Source: Actinomycetota bacterium
Lineage (GTDB): Bacteria; Actinomycetota; Thermoleophilia; Gaiellales; Gaiellaceae
Reading direction: 5' to 3'
Length of the DNA stretch: 64,000 nucleotides
NCBI GenBank assembly: GCA_003161615.1
Contig: PMOB01000019.1
Span: 209,716 to 273,715, forward strand
The notes under the pieces are model-generated. The model saw only the letters and a list, made by a program, of their open reading frames with translations. It was not told the DNA's origin and ran no database searches. Position 1 is the first letter of the stretch, and every line of letters starts with the position of its first letter. Positions 15,778 to 23,564 of the stretch are shown here, piece by piece. Made by a program: the position numbers and the translations under genes.

Positions 15778-16671
15778 GTGAGGATCGCGGCGACACGACG
15801 ACTCCCCGGGCCTGCCTGGGACGAGCTTGCGGACGCGGAGGTGCTCGAGACCTGGCCGCCGCCGGGGCCGCTGGCCGGTGTCGAGGTGCTCGTCGGCGTG
15901 GTCGCGCGCGTCGGCCCGGCGGAGCTCGACCTGCTCCCCGACCTTCGGCTCGTCGCGAACTACGGCGTCGGCTACGACTCCGTCGACGTTGCAGCCTGCC
16001 GTGCCCGGGGCATCGAGGTCACGAACACGCCGGGCGTCCTCGACGCGGCCGTTGCGGACCTCACGGTCGCGCTGATCCTGGCGTGCCGCCGTCACCTCGT
16101 CGCCGCCGACCGGCACGTGCGGGAAGGACGCTGGCGGCGCGGCTGGGCGGAGCCGGACATCCTCGGCCGCGATCTCGCAGGCTCCGCGCTCGGTCTCGTC
16201 GGCTTCGGACGGATCGGACAGGAGGTCGCGAAGCGCGCCGAGGCGTTCGGGATGCGCGTCGGCTTCCACCGCCGCAGCGGCGGCGGGATTCCGCTCGACG
16301 AGCTCCTGAGCTCCTCCGACGTCGTCTCGCTCCACGTGCCGCTGACCGACGAGACGCATGGTCTCATCTCGCGCGAGCGGCTCGCTCTCCTCCAGGACGG
16401 CGCGACGCTGATCAACACCGCGCGCGGAGCCGTCGTCGACGAAGAGGCGCTCGTCGACGAGCTCGTTTCCGGCCGGATCTCGGCGGGCCTCGACGTCTTC
16501 ACACGCGAGCCGCAAGTGCCGGAGCGGCTGTTCGGCCTCCCGAACGTCGTGCTGACGCCGCACGTCGCGAGTGCAACCGTCGAAACCCGCGCCGCGATGA
16601 CGCGCGTGCTCGTGGAGAACGTCCACGCCTTCCTGCGTGGCGCGGCGCTGCCGAATCCGGTCGACCCGTAG
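15778..16671 (+). CDS. D-isomer-specific 2-hydroxyacid dehydrogenase
   Basis: A 297-residue NAD(P)-dependent enzyme interconverting 2-oxoacids and D-2-hydroxyacids. The catalytic Arg is in NYGVGYDSVD/NTARGAVVDEEAL, Glu in TREPQVPERLF and His in LTPHVASAT; the Rossmann motif is GLVGFGRIGQEVAKR. It could be a glyoxylate/hydroxypyruvate reductase or a related enzyme. A role beside cofC is conceivable (2-phospholactate comes from lactate), but nothing in the sequence proves it. It converges on the 91-residue gene with a 6-bp gap. Confidence 0.88.
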   Translation: MRIAATRRLPGPAWDELADAEVLETWPPPGPLAGVEVLVGVVARVGPAELDLLPDLRLVANYGVGYDSVDVAACRARGIEVTNTPGVLDAAVADLTVALILACRRHLVAADRHVREGRWRRGWAEPDILGRDLAGSALGLVGFGRIGQEVAKRAEAFGMRVGFHRRSGGGIPLDELLSSSDVVSLHVPLTDETHGLISRERLALLQDGATLINTARGAVVDEEALVDELVSGRISAGLDVFTREPQVPERLFGLPNVVLTPHVASATVETRAAMTRVLVENVHAFLRGAALPNPVDP

Positions 16672-16677
16672 GCGGTG

Positions 16678-16953
16678 CTAGTTCTCGCCGGGCCGGCCGG
16701 CGGCGACCCAGTCGCGCACTTCGAACCAGTGGCTCGCGCGCAGCGCGTCGGCCAGCTTCTCGTCCGTATGGCCCGCGTAGAAGACATGCCGCTCGAGGTC
16801 GCAGCAGATCTCGACGTCCGACAGGGACACGTCGGAAAGCAGCATGACCACATCCGCGGGCAGCTTCGCCTCGGCGACGCTGTAGTGCTTGAACTGGAGC
16901 TCCGGAGAGATCTCCATCAGATCCGGCCATTCGGGGCAGCTACGCGAGCTCAC
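16678..16953 (-). CDS. Small conserved-looking protein coupled to hemH
   Basis: 91 residues with no recognised domain. Visible are a near-N-terminal Cys in SSRSCPEWPDL, the segment MEISPELQFKHYSVAEAKLPADVVMLL, and a Cys pair in DVEICCDLERHVFYAGHTDEKLADAL. A WFEVRDWVAAGRP tail follows. The GTG at 16953 forms a GTGA overlap with the hemH stop, which fixes the start and suggests coupling. The cysteines and histidines could hold metal or haem, but that is speculation. Confidence 0.65.
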   Translation of the reverse strand: MSSRSCPEWPDLMEISPELQFKHYSVAEAKLPADVVMLLSDVSLSDVEICCDLERHVFYAGHTDEKLADALRASHWFEVRDWVAAGRPGEN

Positions 16954-17831
16954 GCCTCTGAAGGTACCGACAGAGCCCGCTTCACAATCGTCGCAAGGGT
17001 CAGGACAAACTCCGGATCCGCATTCGGCATCTCGATCCGCTCGAGCCGCATGCCGAGCTCGGCGGCCTTCTCCCGCGCCTCGACGTCGAGATCCCAGCGG
17101 ATCTCGAGATGGTCGGAGACGAAGCCGACCGGGCAAACGAGGACGTCCTCGACGCCCTGCCGGTGGAGCGAGGAGAGGTGGTCGAGGATGTCCGGCCCGA
17201 GCCACGGCTCGCCGGTCGGCGACTCGCTCTGGAAGGAGAAGCTCCAGGAGTCGAGACCTGCCGCCTCGGCAACGAGCCGCGCCGTCTCGAGCAGCTGCTG
17301 CTTGTACGGATCGCCCTGCTCGAGGATCCGCGCGGGCAGCGAGTGCGCGGTAAAGACGACGTGCGCGTCGGTGCCGCGAACACGATCGGCGAGGAGCTCG
17401 ACGAAGCCGGGCTCGTCGTGCCAGCTCTCGACGAAGTGGACATGCGCCCGGCCGGCGAGCGCGCGCTCGAGCTGCTCGCGGTAGCCGGCGATCGAGAGAG
17501 CGGAGTAGTGCGGCGCGAGAACGAGCCCGGCGATCTCCGTCGCGCCGGCCGCGAGCGCCGACTCGGCGGCTTCGGCGATCCGCGGCGTCCAGTGCTTCAT
17601 GCCCGTGAAGACGGGCAGCCCGAGCTCGGCCTCGAGCGCCGCGCGCGTCGACTCGGTGATCGCGTTGAGCGGCGAGGAGTCCTCGATCCCGAGCCGCCGG
17701 TAGCGCTCGACGAGGTCAGCGAGATTCTCGGGCGCGACCGGCCGGCCTCCGCGGATGTCCGCGTAGTAGGCCGGAACGTCCGCCAGCCGTTCCGGCGAGC
17801 CGTACGCCATCAGGACGACCGCGGCCTTCAC
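16950..17831 (-). CDS. hemH: Ferrochelatase (coproporphyrin/protoporphyrin)
   Basis: 293 residues, inserting Fe(II) into the porphyrin. The active-site His is in VVFTAHSLPARI, and CPVGFVSDHLEIRWDLD is the conserved C-terminal acidic motif. VLAPHYSALSIAGYREQL and MAYGSPERLADVPAYYADIRGG fit as well. In most Actinomycetota this enzyme acts on coproporphyrin III (CpfC); which substrate is used here cannot be read directly. The GTG at 17831 overlaps hemE (GTGA). It is cytosolic or peripheral and has no membrane segment. Confidence 0.93.
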   Translation of the reverse strand: MKAAVVLMAYGSPERLADVPAYYADIRGGRPVAPENLADLVERYRRLGIEDSSPLNAITESTRAALEAELGLPVFTGMKHWTPRIAEAAESALAAGATEIAGLVLAPHYSALSIAGYREQLERALAGRAHVHFVESWHDEPGFVELLADRVRGTDAHVVFTAHSLPARILEQGDPYKQQLLETARLVAEAAGLDSWSFSFQSESPTGEPWLGPDILDHLSSLHRQGVEDVLVCPVGFVSDHLEIRWDLDVEAREKAAELGMRLERIEMPNADPEFVLTLATIVKRALSVPSEA

Positions 17832-18859
17832 GCGGAAGGACGGTAGTCGCGGACGAGCGCGGCGAGCCGGGTCAGGACGTCGGGATCCGTCTGAGGCAGG
17901 ACGCCGTGGCCGAGGTTGAAGATGTGCCCCGGGCGCCCGCCCGCGCGCGCGAGCACGTCCTGCGCGGCCGCCTCGACCCGGTCCCACGGCCCGAGCAGCG
18001 CCGCGGGCTCGAGGTTCCCCTGGATTGCCCGCTCCTCGCCGACGACCTGCCACGCGACGTCGAGCGGGATCCGCCAGTCGACTCCGATCGCGTCGCCGCC
18101 GGCCCGCGCCATCTCCTCCAGCAGCCGCTCGGTCGTTCCCGTACCGAAGTGGATCGTCGGGACGCCGGCCGCCTCAAGCACACGGGCGGAGTACGGCGCG
18201 ACGAACTCGACGTAGTCCTGCGGCGAGAGGACGCCGGCCCAGGAGTCGAAGAGCTGGATGGCGTCGGCGCCGGCGGCCGCGAGCGCGGCGACGTAGCGGG
18301 CGAAGTGATCGGTCAGCCGCCCCATGAGCGCATGCCAGACCGCGGGCTCGCGGTACATGAGCGACTTCGTGCGGACGAAGTCCCGGCTCGGCTTCCCTTC
18401 GACGAGATAGCCGGCGACGGTGAACGGCCCGCCACAGAAGCCAACGAGCGCGCGCTCGGGCTCGAGCTCGGCGCGTACCAGCCGCACCGCCTCGAGAATC
18501 GGCGCGCCCCACTCCTCCGTCTCGCCGACGACGAGGCGCTCGACGTCGGCCGCCGCAGCGATCGGCTTCCCCACGACAGGCCCCACACCCTCGACGAGCT
18601 CGACGTCCACGCCCATGCCGAGGACGGGCGACATGATGTCCGCGAAGAGGACGGCCGCGTCGACGCCGTGCCGGCGCACCGGCTGCAGCGTCACCTCGGC
18701 GCAGAGCTCGGGCGTTCCGGCCAGATCGAAGAAGGAGTGGCGTTCACGTAGCGCCCGGTACTCCGGCAGCGACCGGCCCGCCTGCCGCATGAACCAGACC
18801 GGCGTGCGCTCGGTCGGCTCGCGCCGCAGGGCGCGGACGAGAAGCGGCTCGTCGCTCAG
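17828..18859 (-). CDS. hemE: Uroporphyrinogen decarboxylase
   Basis: 343 residues, converting uroporphyrinogen III to coproporphyrinogen III. The [16 protein letters not shown] signature holds the active-site Arg residues; [30 protein letters not shown] and [13 protein letters not shown] also match. An ATG at 18790 falls inside the VWFMRQAGR motif and would truncate it. The only upstream codon fitting the family N-terminus is the CTG at 18859, which overlaps the preceding epimerase stop as CTGA. I use that start. Confidence 0.93.
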   Translation of the reverse strand: MSDEPLLVRALRREPTERTPVWFMRQAGRSLPEYRALRERHSFFDLAGTPELCAEVTLQPVRRHGVDAAVLFADIMSPVLGMGVDVELVEGVGPVVGKPIAAAADVERLVVGETEEWGAPILEAVRLVRAELEPERALVGFCGGPFTVAGYLVEGKPSRDFVRTKSLMYREPAVWHALMGRLTDHFARYVAALAAAGADAIQLFDSWAGVLSPQDYVEFVAPYSARVLEAAGVPTIHFGTGTTERLLEEMARAGGDAIGVDWRIPLDVAWQVVGEERAIQGNLEPAALLGPWDRVEAAAQDVLARAGGRPGHIFNLGHGVLPQTDPDVLTRLAALVRDYRPSA

Positions 18860-19794
18860 ACGCCGACGGGCTCGCGGCCCTGCGCCCGGAGAAGCCGGGA
18901 AAGCCCCTCCTCGAGCGTGATCTCCGGTTCCCAGCCGAGGAGCTGCTGGGCGCGCGTGATGTCCGGCTTCCGCTGCATCGGATCGTCGACTCGGAGCGCC
19001 TCGAAGACGATCTCGCTCGACGCGCCCGTGATCCGCTTCACGAGCTCGGCGAGCTCGAGCAGCGTCCGCTCGTCCGGATTGCCGAGGTTGACCGGCAGGT
19101 GCTCGCCGCTCTCCGCGAGGAGGACGATGCCGCGGATCAGATCGTCGACGTAACAGAAGCTCCGCGTCTGCAAGCCGTCCCCGAAGACCGTGAGCGGCTC
19201 CTCGGCGACCGCCTGCCGCATGAAGTTGGAGACGGCGCGCCCGTCGTTCGGGCGCATCCTCGGCCCATAGGTGTTGAAGATCCGGACGATCGCCGTGTCG
19301 ACGCCCTGCTGGGCGTGGTACGCCATCGTGAGCGCCTCGGCGTACCGCTTTGCCTCGTCGTAGACGCCGCGCGGGCCGATCGGGTTGACGTGGCCCCAGT
19401 ACGTCTCCGGCTGCGGGTGGACCTGCGGATCTCCGTACACCTCGCTCGTCGACGCGGTGATGAAACGCGCACGCTTGAACTTCGCGAGGCCGAGCATGTG
19501 GTGCGTGCCGTACGAGCCGACCTTGAGCGACGCGAGCGGCATGCGGAGGTAGTCCTCCGGGCTCGCGAGCGCGGCGAAGTGGTAGACGAAGTCGACCGGC
19601 TCGTCGATGAAGAGCGGCTCCGACACGTCGTGCGGGACGAACCGGAACCCGTCCTCGCGGATGTGCTCGATGTTGTGCAGCGAGCCGCTGACGAGGTTGT
19701 CGACGCAGACGACGCGATGCCCGCGCTCGAGCAGGTATTCGCAGAGATGCGAGCCGAGGAAGCCGGCTCCCCCCGTCACGACCGTCGTAGGCAC
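18856..19794 (-). CDS. UDP-glucuronate decarboxylase-like NAD-dependent epimerase
   Basis: A 312-residue extended [12 protein letters not shown] (residues 8-16) is the cofactor loop; T116, Y145 and K149 ([13 protein letters not shown]) form the active site. [38 protein letters not shown] and [17 protein letters not shown] are characteristic of UDP-xylose synthase. It would supply UDP-xylose or a related sugar for glycans. It leads the unit that continues with hemE, hemH and the 91-residue gene, an odd pairing with haem synthesis. The GTG is preceded by TACCAT at 6 nt. Confidence 0.85.
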   Translation of the reverse strand: MPTTVVTGGAGFLGSHLCEYLLERGHRVVCVDNLVSGSLHNIEHIREDGFRFVPHDVSEPLFIDEPVDFVYHFAALASPEDYLRMPLASLKVGSYGTHHMLGLAKFKRARFITASTSEVYGDPQVHPQPETYWGHVNPIGPRGVYDEAKRYAEALTMAYHAQQGVDTAIVRIFNTYGPRMRPNDGRAVSNFMRQAVAEEPLTVFGDGLQTRSFCYVDDLIRGIVLLAESGEHLPVNLGNPDERTLLELAELVKRITGASSEIVFEALRVDDPMQRKPDITRAQQLLGWEPEITLEEGLSRLLRAQGREPVGV

Positions 19795-19800
19795 CGCCCG

Positions 19801-19806
19801 ATGGTA
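19801..19806 (-). promoter_or_regulatory. -10-like element for the epimerase-hemE-hemH unit
   Basis: TACCAT on the minus strand, 6 nt before the GTG at 19794. It abuts the left end of the inverted-repeat element at 19806. Confidence 0.5.
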
Positions 19807-20210
19807 GCTCGCGAGAGCTTTGCTCTCGCTCGCTGGGAGAAGGAACTGCGCGGGCCGGAAGCGCGGTTCCGTCCCGCTCCGTGCTGTCTTGCTGTTGATG
19901 CTCTGGGTGAGATGGCTACCCCGTGCGCTCGCGCGCGGCAGAGGCCGACGCGAGCGCAGTGCGGTCTAGGGCCGCTCTTTGCTTTAGCGGTCAGAACCCT
20001 CACTCGGACCAGGCGGCGGCGTAACGGCGCGTTACGACGCCGCGGAATAGCGGGCGGGCACGCCGAAGGCCTGCGCGCCCGCGATGGAAGAGCGCTCAGA
20101 ACCCTGCGTCAGCCCCAATGAAGCTCGCTGCACGGAGCTGACCTGAGACCGCGCTCTCCGGTCAGCGCAGTTCGGCGTCCCAGCGAGCGAGTGCGCAGCA
20201 CTCGCTCGCT
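19806..20210. repeat. 405-bp intergenic element with terminal inverted repeats
   Basis: No gene is visible in this 417-bp gap. Its ends mirror each other. Left: a 13-3-13 imperfect hairpin (19806-19834) followed by GGGAGAAGGAACTGCGC. Right, read on the minus strand: a 13-3-13 perfect hairpin (arms 20182-20194 and 20198-20210) followed by GGGACGCCGAACTGCGC. The similarity continues inward through CCGGA and AGCGCGGT, about 50 bp in all. Inside are a TCAGAACCCT direct repeat (near 19988 and 20099) and a GTAACG-GCG-CGTTAC hairpin near 20020. The structure is MITE-like; no target-site duplication is evident. Confidence 0.7.
20182..20210 (-). terminator. 13-bp perfect hairpin directly after the glycosyltransferase stop
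   Basis: AGCGAGCGAGTGC (20182-20194) pairs perfectly with 20198-20210 around a 3-nt loop. It starts 1 bp beyond the stop codon of the minus-strand gene ending at 20212. There is no T-run. It is probably both the terminator of that gene and the right end of the inverted-repeat element. Confidence 0.55.
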
Positions 20211-20211
20211 A

Positions 20212-21153
20212 CTACCGCAGGTCTTTGTTCGTCTCCATGTCGAACCACATCGCGAAGAGTGTGAACTGCGAGCCCGAGAGAACGAGCAGCGCGACGAGCA
20301 CGACTGTGGCGATCGGAATCGAGTTGCCCGCGATCCGGTAGCCGACGACGACGAGGCCGAGCAGGACGCCGGCCAGCGTCGCGAGGAAGCCGAGGAGGTA
20401 GAAGAAGACGAGCGGGTGGAAGTCGCGCTTGACGTACTTCTCCCAGAGCCGCCAGAAGAAGCCGCGCAGGAGAAGCCACGCGATCCGCGGCACGACATGG
20501 CGGTAGCGCATCTTCGACCGCTCGCCGACGCCGTAGACAGGCCTCGACGGGATGTCGCGCACACGTGCCTTCCAGACGTTCAGGTGGACGAGCATGTCGT
20601 TCGGGAAGCCGTAGTTCGTGTAGACGCGGTCGAGATCGAGCTGCGCGAGCATCTCCCGCGAGATCACGGTGTACGTCGTCTGCGAGTCGGCGACATGCCA
20701 GTAGCCGGACGCGACCTTGGTCAACATCGAAAGGACGGCGTTGCCGAAAAAGCGCCACTTCGGGATCAGCTGCCACGCCTGGCCCGACGCGAGACGATTC
20801 GCCTTGGCGTAGTCCACCTCGCCGCGGACGACGGGCTCGAGCAGGCCCGGCAGCTCGACGGCGTCCATCTGGTTGTCGCCGTTCATGCAGACGACGAGGT
20901 CGAGCCCCTCTTCGAGCGCGCGGCGGTAGCCGGTGAGGATCGCCGCGCCGACGCCGCCTCTCCGCTCGTGGCGGATCACTTCGACCCGGGGGTCGCCGGT
21001 CTCGAGCGCGCGCTCGGAGGTGGCGTCGGTCGAGGCGTCGTCAACGACGAGGATCCGGTCCGCGAGCGGCGGGATCCCGGCGATCGTCGCGCCGATCAGC
21101 TCCTCCTCGTCGTACGCAGGCACGACCACGCCGACGCGCTTCCCCTCGAACAT
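20212..21153 (-). CDS. Family 2 glycosyltransferase with C-terminal membrane helices (DPM1-like)
   Basis: 313 residues. The GT-A domain (about 1-225) has VVVPAYDEEELI, LVVDDASTDAT and the metal site in CMNGDNQMD. The last third has two or more transmembrane helices (FFYLLGFLATLAGVLLGLVVVGY; PIATVVLVALLVLSGSQF), as in polyprenyl-phosphate glycosyl transferases with membrane anchors. It probably transfers a sugar to undecaprenyl phosphate or a lipid-linked glycan. It lies 18 bp downstream of the Wzz-like gene but has its own TAGCGT 7 nt before its ATG. Confidence 0.87.
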   Translation of the reverse strand: MFEGKRVGVVVPAYDEEELIGATIAGIPPLADRILVVDDASTDATSERALETGDPRVEVIRHERRGGVGAAILTGYRRALEEGLDLVVCMNGDNQMDAVELPGLLEPVVRGEVDYAKANRLASGQAWQLIPKWRFFGNAVLSMLTKVASGYWHVADSQTTYTVISREMLAQLDLDRVYTNYGFPNDMLVHLNVWKARVRDIPSRPVYGVGERSKMRYRHVVPRIAWLLLRGFFWRLWEKYVKRDFHPLVFFYLLGFLATLAGVLLGLVVVGYRIAGNSIPIATVVLVALLVLSGSQFTLFAMWFDMETNKDLR

Positions 21154-21160
21154 GGCGGGA

Positions 21161-21166
21161 ACGCTA
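21161..21166 (-). promoter_or_regulatory. -10-like element, GT2 at 20212-21153
   Basis: TAGCGT on the minus strand, 7 nt before the ATG at 21153, inside the 18-bp gap to the upstream gene. Confidence 0.45.
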
Positions 21167-21171
21167 GTCGG

Positions 21172-22044
21172 CTAGACGCCGTTGCCGTTGCGCGGCGCCA
21201 GCCGCGGCACGACGCGATCCCAGAGCAGCGCTGCGAGCACGCCGAGGATCAACCCGATGATCGCCGCGATCACGACGGTGTTGCGGCGGCTGCGCGCCGT
21301 GATCTTGTGCGACGCGGCGGGCGTGATCACCTGCGGCGACTCGACGTGTGTCGCCTCGAGCAGAAGCTGCGCGTTCGTCGTCTTGTCCAGCTGGTCCTGG
21401 CGCAGGATCGTCTGCAGAACCAGCTTGTCGGTCGATGAGACGCTCGGGCTCGCGATAGCGGTCTCGATCGCCTTGATCCCCTGGTTATCGAAACCGACGG
21501 CCGCCTCGAGGTTGGTGATCTTCGCGGCCGGATACGTGCCGAGGTGCTTCGCGGCCTCGCTCGCAAGCTGATTGGCGGCACAGGCGGCGACCTTCCCTTT
21601 CTTCGCCTGGACGCTGATCTGAACGAGCGGGTTGACGGCTGCCGCCGCACCCTTCGTCGAGGCGCCGCTCGCGACCGCCTGCGTCGAGATGCCGTTCTTG
21701 AACGCGCCGACCGTCGTGTGGCACGCGTTCTTGACCGTCTCGTCGACGGACTGAGCCCTGATGACGAGGCCGACCGCCGAGGGATTCGACTGCGGTGTGA
21801 GCACCGGCGAATTGCCTTGCGGCGTGTACGGCTGGCCGATGTAGAGCGTCGCGGTCGCGGAGTAGACCTGCGTGCCGCCGAGGGAGACGAGGTAGCCGAT
21901 CACCGCGCCGGCGACGAGGCCTGCGGCGAGCAGCCACCAGCGGACGGCGAGCATCCGGCCGTACCGCGCGAAGTCGACTTCCTGCTCGGCCTCCGGATCG
22001 AAGCCGTGCCCCCCAGGACCAACATTGGAAGCAGGCGTGGTCAC
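21172..22044 (-). CDS. Wzz-like chain-length determinant / polysaccharide co-polymerase
   Basis: 290 residues. A cytoplasmic N-terminus (DFARYGRMLAVRWW) leads into TM1 (about 35-57). A large periplasmic-type region has the YSATATLYIGQPY start and Val/Ala-rich coiled segments, then TM2 (about 258-280, VVIAAIIGLILGVLAALLWD) and a short basic tail. This is the Wzz/BY-kinase-activator topology that regulates Wzy polymer length. No tyrosine-kinase domain follows. The GTG has TATCGT 8 nt upstream. Confidence 0.85.
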   Translation of the reverse strand: MTTPASNVGPGGHGFDPEAEQEVDFARYGRMLAVRWWLLAAGLVAGAVIGYLVSLGGTQVYSATATLYIGQPYTPQGNSPVLTPQSNPSAVGLVIRAQSVDETVKNACHTTVGAFKNGISTQAVASGASTKGAAAAVNPLVQISVQAKKGKVAACAANQLASEAAKHLGTYPAAKITNLEAAVGFDNQGIKAIETAIASPSVSSTDKLVLQTILRQDQLDKTTNAQLLLEATHVESPQVITPAASHKITARSRRNTVVIAAIIGLILGVLAALLWDRVVPRLAPRNGNGV

Positions 22045-22052
22045 GGCTCGCG

Positions 22053-22058
22053 ACGATA
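22053..22058 (-). promoter_or_regulatory. -10-like element for the Wzz-like gene
   Basis: TATCGT on the minus strand, 8 nt before the GTG at 22044. Confidence 0.5.
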
Positions 22059-22093
22059 CCCGACGCGGCTAAGAGCTTTCTCATGAACCGGTC

Positions 22094-23563
22094 TCAGCAC
22101 GAGGGACGGCGCTTCGGCTTGTGCTTCGGATGCTTTCGCGCATGGTGGGAGTGGTGCGGCAGCTTGTGGCCCGGCTCTAGCGCGTAGAGCCGGTCGAAGC
22201 CGTTGAACAGGAGCCGCATCCCGTTGCCGGAGATCGGGACAAAGTCGCCGTGTGGGAAGACCATCACCTCGCGGCCGGTACGGACGTTCACGCCGACGAT
22301 GCGATGCGCGAGGGTGCCGGCATACGCGATCCCGTCGACGACGACTGCTGCACCCGAGATCGCTCCGCCGGTGTAGATACGCCAGAGGATGGCGCCGGTC
22401 GCAGCCGCGACGGCGTAGAAGTCACCGTTGTACGAGCCGAAGAAGACGCGGCCGTGCCAGACGGCGGGCGAGGAGTAGACGTAGTTCCCGGTCGTCACCT
22501 GCCACAGGTAGCGCCCGCTCGTGCTGAACGCCGTCAGTGAGTCGCCGTCGGACGAGGGGACGAAGACGCGTCCGTCCGAGACGGCGGGCGTGCCGTAGAT
22601 CTTCCCGTTCACCTGGCCTGTCCAGAGGGTCGCGCCGGAGCGCGGCGAGAGCGCCCAGAGCCGGCCGGCGTAGTCCCCGATGAAGAGGCGGCCGCCGGCG
22701 ATCGACGCGCTCGAGGTGATCTTCGAGCCGAGCGAGTGGCTCCAGCGAAGCTTGCGCGCGCGGAGATCGAGCGCGTCGACTGTACCGCCCGCGGTGCCGA
22801 AGTAGTCGATCCCGTGCACGACGATCGGCGACGGCTCGATCGCCGAGCCCGCGTCCCAGCTCCAAAGCAGCTTCCCGTTCGTGCGGTTGAGGACGTACAC
22901 CCAGCCGGCCATCGTGTGGTAGACGATCTCGTTGCCCCAGACGGCGGGCGACGAGGCCATTCGCGGCCCGCCGGGAGTCTCATGCGACCACGCGACGGCG
23001 CCCGAGCGGATGTCGAGGGCGCGAATGGTGCCGAACTGCGTCCCGACGTATGCCCAGCCGTCCCAGACGACCGCCGGGAACTCGATCAGCCCTCCCATGC
23101 TCTTGCTCCAGACGAGGCGGAACGGGGGGTGGAGCTTGATCTGCGTCTGCGCCTGGGTGCGGGCCGGTGTCGCGCCGTAGATCGGCCACTGCAGCCGCGG
23201 CTGGTAGATGCGGATCGTCTGGCGGCGGCGCTGGAAGTTGACGGGGATGCGGACGGCCGTGTAGCCGTGCGCCGAGACCGCGACCTCGAGGCGCTTGCGC
23301 GGGCCTTTGATGGCGACCTGGCCGTGCCGGTCGGTGCGCTTGTGCTTGGCGAGGATCCGGACGAGCGCGTGGGGCACGCGCGTGCGCAGGTCGCCGTCGA
23401 GCACCGTCACGACGAGCTCGGTGATCGACGCGAGGCACGCCTTGTGATGGCCGGCCGGGTGCGTATGGGTCGTCGTCGTCGTTGTCGGCGGAGCTGCCTG
23501 CTGCGAGCCGCCGCACCCGGCGAGCACGACGACGAGCGCGATGAGGCTGACCCCGCGCCGCAC
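22094..23563 (-). CDS. PQQ-type beta-propeller lipoprotein
   Basis: 489 residues. The signal peptide ends in a lipobox (VVVLAGC, Cys17), followed by a Thr/Pro/His linker. A small carboxypeptidase-regulatory-like beta domain (about 43-115, VTVLDGDLRTRVPHALVRIL) precedes the propeller. The propeller is built from repeats such as GGLIEFPAVVWDGWAYVGTQ, SPAVWGNEIVYH, GTVDALDLR and SPAVWHGRVFFGSYNGDFYAV. It has no catalytic PQQ-dehydrogenase residues that I can see, so it is more likely a scaffold or ligand-binding surface protein. It follows the ATP-grasp gene by 1 bp and ends in a basic His/Lys/Arg tail. Confidence 0.85.
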   Translation of the reverse strand: MRRGVSLIALVVVLAGCGGSQQAAPPTTTTTTHTHPAGHHKACLASITELVVTVLDGDLRTRVPHALVRILAKHKRTDRHGQVAIKGPRKRLEVAVSAHGYTAVRIPVNFQRRRQTIRIYQPRLQWPIYGATPARTQAQTQIKLHPPFRLVWSKSMGGLIEFPAVVWDGWAYVGTQFGTIRALDIRSGAVAWSHETPGGPRMASSPAVWGNEIVYHTMAGWVYVLNRTNGKLLWSWDAGSAIEPSPIVVHGIDYFGTAGGTVDALDLRARKLRWSHSLGSKITSSASIAGGRLFIGDYAGRLWALSPRSGATLWTGQVNGKIYGTPAVSDGRVFVPSSDGDSLTAFSTSGRYLWQVTTGNYVYSSPAVWHGRVFFGSYNGDFYAVAAATGAILWRIYTGGAISGAAVVVDGIAYAGTLAHRIVGVNVRTGREVMVFPHGDFVPISGNGMRLLFNGFDRLYALEPGHKLPHHSHHARKHPKHKPKRRPSC

Positions 23564-23564
23564 G

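Noticed and set aside
14257-16626. A 789-residue cofD
   Set aside because: The sequence before the CofD signature is a shadow of cofC and the hydroxyacid dehydrogenase; the start is at the CTGA overlap.
19795-20211. Short ORFs in the intergenic element (e.g. frames spanning 19776-20121)
   Set aside because: No Shine-Dalgarno site or leaderless hexamer, low complexity, and they run through both inverted repeats.
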